DNA from: Burkholderiales bacterium
Lineage (GTDB): Bacteria; Pseudomonadota; Gammaproteobacteria; Burkholderiales; Burkholderiaceae
Length of the DNA stretch: 64,000 nucleotides
NCBI GenBank assembly: GCA_021287185.1
Contig: JAJTAZ010000022.1
Coordinates: 1 to 64,000, forward strand
Reading direction: 5' to 3'
Below the pieces are notes generated by a model. That model was not told where the DNA came from. It did no database searches and worked only from the letters and a program-made list of their open reading frames with translations. This document shows, one piece after another, positions 56,675 to 64,000 of the stretch. The translations under genes and the position numbers were made by a program. Position 1 is the stretch's first letter; every line of letters starts with the position of its first letter.

Positions 56675-57622
56675 ATGTCTAAACCATTGACCCGAACCCA
56701 AGCCAATCTTATTCTACTCATCGCTGCCTGTGCGTGGGGTTGCGCGTTTGTACCACAATCCATTGTTGCACCATTTATTGGGCCAATGACGTTTACAGGA
56801 GCGCGTTTTTTACTCGGTGCAGTGGTGATTGCGCCATTGGTTTGGATGGAGTGGAAAAACTTGCGCATACACCAAGCCAATGATGACCACCCTGCACCGC
56901 CAATAACCCCGCGTGATTGGCTACATATTGCGTTGATGGGGGTATTGCTCTGCGCGGGAACGGTACTGCAACAAGTCGGGATGAAATACACATCGGTAAC
57001 CAATGCTGGATTTCTCACGGGTTTATACGTGCCTTTAGTGCCGATTTTGGGAATTATTTTATACCGTCGCCGTGTGCATTGGGTGGTTTGGCCTGCTGCC
57101 TTGGGTTGTTTAATCGGTACATGGTTGCTCACAGGCGCAGGGAAAATTGATTTAAATGTGGGTGATTTGTGGGTGCTTGCCACCGTCATCCCGTTCACAC
57201 TGCATGTGCTGTGGATTGGTGGCTTGGCGGAGCGTTTGCACGCACCATTGCTGGTCGCTTGGGGACAATTTATTGTGTGTGGACTGTTGGCAACGGCTTT
57301 TGCCTTGCCGATGGAAACGTTTAACTGGGACAACTTACCTCATGTGGTGTGGCCTTTGGCGTATATGGTGTTTATCTCGGTCGGTATCGGTTTCACGGGG
57401 CAAGTGATTGGGCAACGCTACGCCCGCCCTGCTGAATCTGCGATTATTTTATCCAGTGAAACAGTGTTTGCGGCTTTGGCGGGCGCGGTGTTTTTGAGCG
57501 AACGTTTGCCGATGTTGGGCTATATCGGCGGTGCTTTGATTGTCTTGGGCATCGTGGTGGTGCAAATTTTACCCGACCCAAAAAATGCCCCCAAACCTGT
57601 CGTTGAGCCATTTCAACTATAA
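56675..57622 (+). CDS. EamA/DMT-family permease
   Basis: 315 residues from ATG 56675, ten predicted membrane helices in two EamA repeats (AACAWGCAFVPQS near 20; LSSETVFAALAGAVFLSERL near 265). Drug/metabolite transporters export amino acids or similar solutes; substrate unknown. Confidence 0.87.
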   Translation: MSKPLTRTQANLILLIAACAWGCAFVPQSIVAPFIGPMTFTGARFLLGAVVIAPLVWMEWKNLRIHQANDDHPAPPITPRDWLHIALMGVLLCAGTVLQQVGMKYTSVTNAGFLTGLYVPLVPILGIILYRRRVHWVVWPAALGCLIGTWLLTGAGKIDLNVGDLWVLATVIPFTLHVLWIGGLAERLHAPLLVAWGQFIVCGLLATAFALPMETFNWDNLPHVVWPLAYMVFISVGIGFTGQVIGQRYARPAESAIILSSETVFAALAGAVFLSERLPMLGYIGGALIVLGIVVVQILPDPKNAPKPVVEPFQL

Positions 57623-57652
57623 GACTAAAACTCAGAAATGGCTCACACACGT

Positions 57653-57689
57653 AAACGGTTAGAAGTTTTTCCAAACATTCTAACCGTTT
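57653..57689. terminator. Intrinsic terminator after the permease
   Basis: A perfect 12-bp stem AAACGGTTAGAA / TTCTAACCGTTT with a 13-base T-rich loop, between the permease gene and the convergent BON gene. Confidence 0.75.
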
Positions 57690-57732
57690 GCTCAAGTTGA
57701 CTGAATTTTAGTCAGTTAACGTGACGAAGGCT

Positions 57733-58050
57733 TTATGGGCGAACAATGATGTTGTTGCGAACATCGCGCACACCACTGACACTGCGGGCAATGCGATCTG
57801 CTTCGTTTCTTTCCGATTGGCTATTGGCAAAACCCGAGAGTTGTACAACGCCTTTCAAGGTTTCGACATCAATCGCTTGCATGCTGACCATTGGGCTTTC
57901 AACGAAGCGCATGCGGATTGAGTTGCTGATGGCAGAATCATCAACGTATGAACCAACGGATTGTTGATCGCGCATTACCGAGCAACCTGAGGCAACAGTG
58001 GTCAATGCAATCAGCACGGCTATAGAGATTTTTGTGGCTGTATTTTTCAT
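57733..58050 (-). CDS. BON-domain lipoprotein
   Basis: 105 residues. Lipobox ASGC (Cys23), then one BON domain (AISNSIRMRFVES...VETLKGVVQLSGF...VSGVRDVRNNI). OsmY/YraP-like proteins that act at the periplasmic face of the outer membrane and support envelope stress resistance. Confidence 0.85.
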   Translation of the reverse strand: MKNTATKISIAVLIALTTVASGCSVMRDQQSVGSYVDDSAISNSIRMRFVESPMVSMQAIDVETLKGVVQLSGFANSQSERNEADRIARSVSGVRDVRNNIIVRP

Positions 58051-58094
58051 GGTAAATTCCTTTATGAATGGTTATTTATTGAGTTAGAATGTCA

Positions 58095-58172
58095 CAGTGC
58101 GTTGACTGCTTCCAATGCAGGTGTGAACGCCAAGTTTTGCGCAGTCGCTGCACTCTTTGCGCGGTGCATTTT
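58095..58172 (-). pseudogene. ald: Decayed 3' fragment of alanine dehydrogenase
   Basis: On the minus strand the bases code AATAQNLAFTPALEAVNAL and stop, against DAQNLAFTPALDAVNSL and stop at the end of ald at 63510. Only the last 20 or so codons remain; upstream the similarity ends. Thirty-two bases are identical to the ald end (58111-58142 with 63529-63560). Confidence 0.75.
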
Positions 58173-58316
58173 ATTTTATGTGCTGGTGCGCGCACTGTTG
58201 GCGAAAAAGCGGCGCATATTCGCTGGATGCGCGTAAAAATTAAATCCCCATTTTCGCAATAGTGCACTTAAAACTGTAATAATATCGACCAACTTCAACT
58301 CAATAGGTGCCCATCC

Positions 58317-58916
58317 GTGAGCATGTACGCCCTCAAACCCAATTTTCAAGCACTGCTACGCCCCATCACTCAAAAATTATTTGATTTGGGTGTGACCGCC
58401 AATCAAGTCACGGTCCTTGCCTGTGCGATTTCCATCGTTTTGGGACTTGGTTTGTATGCTTCGGGTCAACCCTCTGTATATTTTGCGTTGATTCCGCTTT
58501 GGATGCTGGTGCGCATGGCTTTAAATGCCATTGATGGTATGCTGGCACGCGAATTTCATCAAGAATCACGCTTGGGTGCGTATTTAAACGAAGTCACCGA
58601 TGTGGTCTCGGATGCGGCACTGTATTTGCCTTTCGTGTGGATTGCCCCGCTGAGCGCGATGCAAATTGCACTGGTGATTTGGCTCTCGGCCTTGAGTGAA
58701 TTGGTCGGGATTTTGGGGCAAGTGATTGGCAAAAGCCGCCGTTATGATGGTCCAATGGGCAAAAGTGACCGCGCTTTTGTGTTTGGATTCATGGGTTTGA
58801 GTGTCGCAATTTTCGGTCATTTGAGCAGTTTTGTGTATGGTTTGATGTGGTTGGTGGTGGTTTTAATTGCTTGGACAACGGTACGGCGCGCCCGCGCAGG
58901 TTTGCGCGAGGTTTGA
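58317..58916 (+). CDS. ynbA: CDP-alcohol phosphatidyltransferase (YnbA-like)
   Basis: 199 residues from GTG 58317 (AGGTG seven bases upstream). Five or six membrane helices and the CDP-alcohol motif, here NAIDGMLAREF...GAYLNEVTD, in which the first and third of the usual four Asp are Asn. Family members join a CDP-linked lipid to an alcohol. First gene of an operon with ynbC, ynbD and ynbB homologues, as in E. coli ynbABCD. Confidence 0.82.
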   Translation: MSMYALKPNFQALLRPITQKLFDLGVTANQVTVLACAISIVLGLGLYASGQPSVYFALIPLWMLVRMALNAIDGMLAREFHQESRLGAYLNEVTDVVSDAALYLPFVWIAPLSAMQIALVIWLSALSELVGILGQVIGKSRRYDGPMGKSDRAFVFGFMGLSVAIFGHLSSFVYGLMWLVVVLIAWTTVRRARAGLREV

Positions 58917-58942
58917 ATTTCAAATTGATTGGGAAAATATTC

Positions 58943-60682
58943 ATGAGCGAATTACAAAAAACCTTCATCACCCACGATGGTACAGAACTGTTTTATCGCT
59001 ATCGCCCCGCTGTCTCTGGTGCGACGGATAAAGCCATTGTGTTGTTTCACCGTGGACATGAGCACTCTGAGCGCATGATGTGTGTCGCCGATGAATTGGG
59101 TTTGGATGACTTTGCATATTTTGCTTGGGATGCACGCGGTCATGGCCACAGCCCAGGAGAACGTGGTGACAGTCCGAGTTTGGGTGCATCGGTTGCTGAT
59201 ATTGAAGCCTTTGTTCAGCACATTCAAAGCGCGTATCAGATTGAGATTAAAAACATCGCGGTGATTGCCCAAAGCGTCGGTGCGGTTCTGGTCAGTACTT
59301 GGTTGCATGATTACGCCCCGAAAATTCGCTGCGCCGTGCTCGCCTCGCCTGCATTTAAAGTCAAATTGTACGTGCCATTCGCCCGCGCGGGCCTAAAATT
59401 GATGCAACGCTTTCGCGGCAATTTTTTTGTTAAAAGTTATGTCAAAGCCCATTATTTGACCCACGATCAACAGCGCATTGACTCATACAACCAAGACCCT
59501 TTGATTGCACGCGCCATTTCGGTGCGCATTTTACTCGGCTTGTACGATGCCGCTGACCGTGTGGTTGCCGATGCGCCGGCAATTACCACACCGATTCAAT
59601 TGTTGATTTCAGGCAGTGACTGGGTGGTGCATCATGCCCCGCAACATGATTTTTACAATCGCTTGGGCAGCCATATTAAGGAACGTCATATTTTTGAAGG
59701 TTTTTACCACGACACCTTGGGTGAAAAAGACCGTGCCCTTGCACTGGCTGAAGTCAAACGTTTCATTGGCGAACGATTCGCCGCAGCCCCTGCCGTCGTT
59801 GATTGTACGCAAGCGCATATTTATGGCGCATCACGCACCGAGTCGGATGAGTTGGCAACGCCTTTATCAGTATTTACGCCGCGTGGCGCGTACTGGGCAT
59901 TCCAACGTGCCTCCCTCAAACTCGGTGCCAAATGGTCTATGGGTTTGAAATTGGGGCATGACACAGGTTTTGATTCTGGCAGTACTTTGGATTATGTTTA
60001 TCGCAATGTGCCCCAAGGCACCAACCCGATCGGCGATGTGATTGACAAACAATACCTGAACGCCATCGGTTGGCGCGGCATACGTCAGCGCAAACTGCAC
60101 ATACAGCAATTGATTCAAGTGGCGATGCAACAATTGCGCACTGCCGACAAACCTGTGCATGTATTGGACATTGCGGCGGGTCATGGTCGTTATGTGCTGG
60201 ACGCACTGACCAGCACGGACAAACCCGATGGCATTCAGTTGCGTGATTACAGCCCCACCAATGTGCAAGCAGGCACAGCCATGATTGCACAGCGTGGGCT
60301 CGGTGACATCGCTACATTTAGCGAGGTTGATGCATTCAATCGTCAAAACTACGCTGAACTCAACCCCGCGCCAACGTTGGGCATCGTCTCTGGTTTGCAT
60401 GAGTTATTTCCCGATAATGATTTGGTCATGCAATCTTTGCTTGGACTGGGCGATGCCATCACCACAGGCGGATATTTAATTTACACCTGCCAGCCATGGC
60501 ATCCGCAGTTAGAAATGATTGCCCGTTGTCTGACCAGTCACCGCCAAGGTCAAGCGTGGGTGATGCGCCGCCGCAGTCAACAGGAAATGGATCAATTGGT
60601 TGAACGTGCAGGTTTTCGCAAACTCAAACAACTGATTGACGAGGACGGAATTTTCACCGTGTCTTTGGCCATCAAAACCTGA
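58943..60682 (+). CDS. ynbC: Hydrolase-methyltransferase fusion (YnbC-like)
   Basis: 579 residues (E. coli YnbC is about 585). Residues 1-300 form an alpha/beta hydrolase with AWDARGHGHSPGERGD and the nucleophile in IAQSVGAV; residues about 330-579 hold a SAM methyltransferase-like fold with VLDIAAGHGRYVLDAL. The hydrolase part looks like lysophospholipase/monoacylglycerol lipase relatives. It may act on lipid intermediates of the operon; the substrate is unknown. Confidence 0.85.
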   Translation: MSELQKTFITHDGTELFYRYRPAVSGATDKAIVLFHRGHEHSERMMCVADELGLDDFAYFAWDARGHGHSPGERGDSPSLGASVADIEAFVQHIQSAYQIEIKNIAVIAQSVGAVLVSTWLHDYAPKIRCAVLASPAFKVKLYVPFARAGLKLMQRFRGNFFVKSYVKAHYLTHDQQRIDSYNQDPLIARAISVRILLGLYDAADRVVADAPAITTPIQLLISGSDWVVHHAPQHDFYNRLGSHIKERHIFEGFYHDTLGEKDRALALAEVKRFIGERFAAAPAVVDCTQAHIYGASRTESDELATPLSVFTPRGAYWAFQRASLKLGAKWSMGLKLGHDTGFDSGSTLDYVYRNVPQGTNPIGDVIDKQYLNAIGWRGIRQRKLHIQQLIQVAMQQLRTADKPVHVLDIAAGHGRYVLDALTSTDKPDGIQLRDYSPTNVQAGTAMIAQRGLGDIATFSEVDAFNRQNYAELNPAPTLGIVSGLHELFPDNDLVMQSLLGLGDAITTGGYLIYTCQPWHPQLEMIARCLTSHRQGQAWVMRRRSQQEMDQLVERAGFRKLKQLIDEDGIFTVSLAIKT

Positions 60683-60694
60683 TGAACCGATTGT

Positions 60695-62047
60695 ATGACT
60701 GATTTAAAGTCACCTTCTCACCCATCCACGGCGGTATCTGAGGCATCGGAACAAAAATCACCACAGGCAACAATACCGCTGAAACTGTATGCAGCCCAGT
60801 GTCTGTTGTTGCTCGGTGTGGTGTTTTATGCCTCCTATGGCTTTGCCAATTGGCTCAGTGCGCAGCGCGCGCCTTTGCCCGAAATCGCGTTTGCTTGGGA
60901 ACAGCATATTCCTTTTTGGGCATGGACCATCGTGCCCTATTGGTCACTCAATTTATTTTATGCGTGCTCGGTTTTTGTCTGCAAAGACCGAGCCGAATTA
61001 CAGGGGTTAACCAAAAAACTCTTGCTTGCACAAGCAATTGCCATCACCTGTTTTATCGTGTTTCCTTTGCAGTTTACTTGGGTAAAGCCGCAAGCAACGG
61101 GCATTTCAGGTGCATTGTTTCAAGCCTTGGCAGGGTTTGACCAACCGTACAACCAAGCCCCCTCTTTGCACATTATTTTGCTCATCATCATCGGTCATTT
61201 TTACTACAGTAAATTTCCAAAAATCCTCCGTGCTGTTTGGCTGGTTTGGTTGGGGGTGATTGCGTTATCGGTTTTAACCACGTACCAGCACCATTTCATC
61301 GACATCCCCACAGGTGTGGCGGTGGGGGCTTTAATTTTATGGGCTCTGCCCATCAATTCACCCCCCATTTGGCGCGCATCGGCGCGCAGCGCAGCACGAC
61401 ACCCCAGACTCATGCGGTATTATTTATTTGGTGCAGCGAATTTGCTTGGATTGGCATGTTTGGGGGGGTGGTTTTTGTGGCTTCTGTGGGGCGCACTGGC
61501 ATGTCTGTTGGTGGCAATCAATTACGGTTTTTTAGGGGCAAAAGGCTTTCAAAAAAACACCGATGGCCGTATGCGTTTCGCCGCATTTACAGTGTTTGCC
61601 CCGTATTTATTGGGGGTTCGGATCAATATGGCGTATTGGTTACGCGCTGTGCCCAAAGCCGTTGCCATCACCGAACGGGTTTGGGTAGGCAGTATCCTGG
61701 CACAGGCTGATTTTGATGCGGTGTTGGATGTGTGCGCTGAATATCCGTGTACGCCCACACCCGCGCATTATATTTTCATACCGTTATTGGATATGGTCAC
61801 ACCCAATATCGACGATGTGCGCCATGCCGCCGATGCCCTACAAACGCAATTGAATGTCTCAGGCAAACCAGTTTTGGTGTGTTGCGCGCTCGGTTATAGT
61901 CGCAGTGTCGCGGTGGTGGTCACGTGGTTGGTGCGCCATCAACACTGCGCCAGTTTGAATGATGCCATTGCATTGGTTCAAGCAGTACGCCCTCAAATGG
62001 TGTTGTCCAAACCCATGTTCAACCTTATTTCTCAAGCCGTTTTATGA
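60695..62047 (+). CDS. ynbD: PAP2 phosphatase fused to a dual-specificity phosphatase (YnbD-like)
   Basis: 450 residues. Several membrane helices with the PAP2-type motifs PSLHIILL and YQHHFIDIPTGVAVG at about 150-210, then a cytosolic C-terminal dual-specificity phosphatase whose active site is C397-x5-R403 (CALGYSRS). A lipid phosphatase and a phosphoprotein/phosphoinositide-type phosphatase in one chain, as in E. coli YnbD. Confidence 0.88.
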   Translation: MTDLKSPSHPSTAVSEASEQKSPQATIPLKLYAAQCLLLLGVVFYASYGFANWLSAQRAPLPEIAFAWEQHIPFWAWTIVPYWSLNLFYACSVFVCKDRAELQGLTKKLLLAQAIAITCFIVFPLQFTWVKPQATGISGALFQALAGFDQPYNQAPSLHIILLIIIGHFYYSKFPKILRAVWLVWLGVIALSVLTTYQHHFIDIPTGVAVGALILWALPINSPPIWRASARSAARHPRLMRYYLFGAANLLGLACLGGWFLWLLWGALACLLVAINYGFLGAKGFQKNTDGRMRFAAFTVFAPYLLGVRINMAYWLRAVPKAVAITERVWVGSILAQADFDAVLDVCAEYPCTPTPAHYIFIPLLDMVTPNIDDVRHAADALQTQLNVSGKPVLVCCALGYSRSVAVVVTWLVRHQHCASLNDAIALVQAVRPQMVLSKPMFNLISQAVL

Positions 62048-62475
62048 ACCCTACACATCCACCATCCAGTCAAAACACCGATGCCGATGCTGACTTGGCA
62101 CGCACCACCGCGCATTTACTCCATACCAGCCGCTATATCTGGCATTTTAATTTGATGGTGTGTGTCATCAGCCTATGGCTTTCATCACAAAGCCCCGTAG
62201 TTTATTGGGCGGTTTTGGAGGTATTGCTCACAGTTTTGATATTGTTTTTCCTTGTCCGCATTCAATTCGATGCACGGTTATTGGCAGAGATTGCTCAGGG
62301 TCGTTTGACTTTAAATCATTTAGACAACGCACTGATACAACTCAAATTGCGCCCAACCTCTACGGTCATGCGTTCAATGCACGCGCGATGTTTGGCGTGT
62401 ATGCGTTTGTTTTATATTTTTTGTGGGCTCACAGCAGTGCATGCGTTGATGCCCTTAACTCCACTTTTCATTTAA
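62044..62475 (+). CDS. Small membrane protein of the ynb operon
   Basis: 143 residues with three membrane helices, the first two about 34-50 and 53-72 and the third near the C-terminus. Start overlaps the ynbD stop (ATGA). No counterpart is known to me in the E. coli ynb operon; function unknown. Confidence 0.6.
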   Translation: MNPTHPPSSQNTDADADLARTTAHLLHTSRYIWHFNLMVCVISLWLSSQSPVVYWAVLEVLLTVLILFFLVRIQFDARLLAEIAQGRLTLNHLDNALIQLKLRPTSTVMRSMHARCLACMRLFYIFCGLTAVHALMPLTPLFI

Positions 62476-62488
62476 ATTGATAATTTCT

Positions 62489-63463
62489 ATGAGCATTCAA
62501 AATATAAAAACATTGCTGCAACACTCTTTATTTGCCCAAACTTTAAGCGGTATTTTGTTGTTGCTCATCATCAGCAGCACCCTTGCGTGGTTACTCAAAT
62601 CACGCGCACGCTCGGAGCATGCACGTGCTTTATTTGACCACATCATCGTGCGCATCAACGCATGGTGGATCATGGCGGGGGTTTTGGCAGTGGCTTTTTA
62701 CGGTGGTCTCATCACGACGGTGGTGCTGTTTTTTGTGCTATCCATCATTGCTTTGCGTGAATTTTTGCGTTTGATACCTTTGCATGATGCCGATAAACGC
62801 CTTGCCCTGCTCGCATTTTGTGTCTTTACGCCTTTGCAATATTGGTTTGTCTATGATTTATGGTATGGCATGTTTGCGATTTTGATTCCAGTGTATGCCT
62901 TCATGGTAGTGCCTTTTGTCTCGGCTTTAGCGGGTGATACTAAAAATTTTTTGGCGCGCACCGCCAATTTTCAGTGGGCATTGATGTTGTGTGTGTATTC
63001 GATTAGTTATTTACCCGCACTGTTGATGTTGCCGTTTACCCATCATTACGCTGACCGTAATATTCAATTGATTTTGTATTTTGTGATTGTGGTGCAATTA
63101 TCCGACGTGTTGCAGTTCATTTATGGCAAATTATTGGGCAAACACGCACTCGCACCGAATGTCAGCCCGAATAAAACTTGGGAAGGTTTGGTGGGCGGCA
63201 TTACCACCGCAACCCTTTTGGGCGTATTTTTGCGCGGACTCACACCGTTTAGTGCAACTCAAGCAGCTGTGATTTGCTTGGTCATATTAATTGCTGGCTT
63301 TGCAGGCGGTTTGTGCATGTCGGCAATTAAACGTGATCGTGGGGTCAAAGATTTTGGCAACTTGATTCAGGGACATGGGGGTGTTTTGGATCGGTTGGAC
63401 TCGGTCGTATTCTCAGCCCCCTTGTTTTTTCATATTTGTCGGTATTGGTTTCTCAATGCATAA
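62489..63463 (+). CDS. ynbB: CDP-diglyceride synthase homologue (YnbB-like)
   Basis: 324 residues from ATG 62489. Eight to nine membrane helices and the CdsA signature, here SPNKTWEGLVGGITT near 225 and the final AIKRDRGVKDFGNLIQGHGGVLDRLDS. CdsA makes CDP-diacylglycerol from phosphatidate and CTP; YnbB is its second copy and would feed the YnbA-type enzyme. Last gene of the operon. Confidence 0.88.
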   Translation: MSIQNIKTLLQHSLFAQTLSGILLLLIISSTLAWLLKSRARSEHARALFDHIIVRINAWWIMAGVLAVAFYGGLITTVVLFFVLSIIALREFLRLIPLHDADKRLALLAFCVFTPLQYWFVYDLWYGMFAILIPVYAFMVVPFVSALAGDTKNFLARTANFQWALMLCVYSISYLPALLMLPFTHHYADRNIQLILYFVIVVQLSDVLQFIYGKLLGKHALAPNVSPNKTWEGLVGGITTATLLGVFLRGLTPFSATQAAVICLVILIAGFAGGLCMSAIKRDRGVKDFGNLIQGHGGVLDRLDSVVFSAPLFFHICRYWFLNA

Positions 63464-63490
63464 AAAATGGGCAAATAATTTGCCCATTTT
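63464..63490. terminator. Bidirectional terminator between ynbB and ald
   Basis: A perfect 12-bp stem AAAATGGGCAAA / TTTGCCCATTTT with a TAA loop and T-run, serving the operon and the convergent ald gene. Confidence 0.85.
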
Positions 63491-63509
63491 TGATAAACAC
63501 CCATGAATA

Positions 63510-64000
63510 TTACAATGAATTAACCGCATCCAATGCAGGTGTGAACGCCAAGTTTTGCGCGTCTGCCACCGCTTTGTAAGTGAGTTTTCCTTTGCAAACA
63601 TTCAAACCGTTGAGCAAGTGCACATCGTCCAACAAGGCTTGCTTGATGCCCTTGTTGGCAATCGCCAAAGCGTACGGCAAAGTGGCATTGTTCAAGGCAT
63701 AGGTTGAGGTTCTCGGCACGCCACCTGGCATATTCGCCACACAGTAGTGCACCACATCATCAACCACATAAGTTGGGTTTTCATGCGTGGTGGCTTTAGA
63801 GGTTTCGGTACAACCGCCTTGGTCAATCGCCACGTCAACAATCACCGCGCCTTTTTTCATTTTTTGCAGCAAAGTGCGTGGAATCAATTTCGGTGCGTTG
63901 GCACCTGGAATCAACACGGTACCAATCACCAAATCGGCTTGCACCACGGCTTTTTCCACCGCATCTGCGGTTGAATAAACGGTTTTAATTCGCCCCGCAA
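63510..64000 (-). CDS. ald: Alanine dehydrogenase, C-terminal part (runs off window)
   Basis: The last 163 codons of ald; the frame stays open to base 64000, so the 5' part is outside. Typical sequences: VIGTVLIPGANAPKLIPR, VDVAIDQGGC, MPGGVPRTSTYALNNATLPY. Ald makes pyruvate and ammonia from alanine with NAD+. Its 3' end is repeated at 58.1 kb. Confidence 0.93.
   Translation of the reverse strand, partial: AGRIKTVYSTADAVEKAVVQADLVIGTVLIPGANAPKLIPRTLLQKMKKGAVIVDVAIDQGGCTETSKATTHENPTYVVDDVVHYCVANMPGGVPRTSTYALNNATLPYALAIANKGIKQALLDDVHLLNGLNVCKGKLTYKAVADAQNLAFTPALDAVNSL

Overview
The window looks like the chromosome of a low-to-moderate-GC betaproteobacterium, most likely Burkholderiales. The leuS-lptE-holA-proA order, uvrB beside an aromatic aminotransferase gene and a small tyrosine phosphatase gene, and a zinc-ribbon/ubiC/recX cluster all fit that group. 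No rRNA, tRNA or CRISPR array was found.

Bases 1 to about 27,240 are one end of an AT-rich integrative and conjugative element (ICE) of the PFGI-1/pKLC102 type. The diagnostic block runs leftwards from the boundary: parA, parB, a DUF2857 gene, two replication-initiator-like genes, a PFL_4669-type gene, DUF3158, ssb, topB. The element ends at a 28-bp dif site (27213-27240), so it appears to sit in the chromosome-dimer resolution site, as the gonococcal genetic island does. No conjugation genes are visible and must lie beyond the left edge. The rep-like gene 21699-23252 carries five 23-bp iterons inside its own coding sequence, the layout of the lambda O gene and origin; a second repeat array follows the gene.

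The ICE cargo (1-16.5 kb) includes a KfrA-like protein, a ParB-domain regulator with a strongly structured leader, a YopX-like protein, a tyrosine recombinase, umuDC, an HNH-like protein with a partner gene, vapBC, a small alarmone synthetase paired with a zinc-finger protein, and a tight run of about twelve small genes downstream of topB (membrane proteins, a Tat-exported M15-type peptidase, a DUF2726 nuclease-like protein, a PIN-like protein). The synthetase pair and the HNH pair are the best candidates for undescribed defence or toxin-antitoxin systems.

Bases 27.4-53.9 kb are ordinary chromosome: pntAA/AB/B, ubiC, recX, leuS, lptE, holA, proA, uvrB, an aromatic aminotransferase, an orphan trpB, a nitrilase-family amidase, an exonuclease/DUF294 pair, a class III aminotransferase, an amidotransferase and thyA.

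At 53.9-56.0 kb there is a complete miniature integron: intI, a Pc promoter, attI with direct repeats, and a single two-gene cassette closed by an attC site. From 58.3 to 63.5 kb lies a ynbA-ynbC-ynbD-orf-ynbB lipid/phosphate operon like E. coli ynbABCD. It is bracketed by the 3' end of ald (alanine dehydrogenase) on the right and a decayed copy of the same ald 3' end on the left, sharing a 32-bp identical direct repeat, which suggests insertion into ald.
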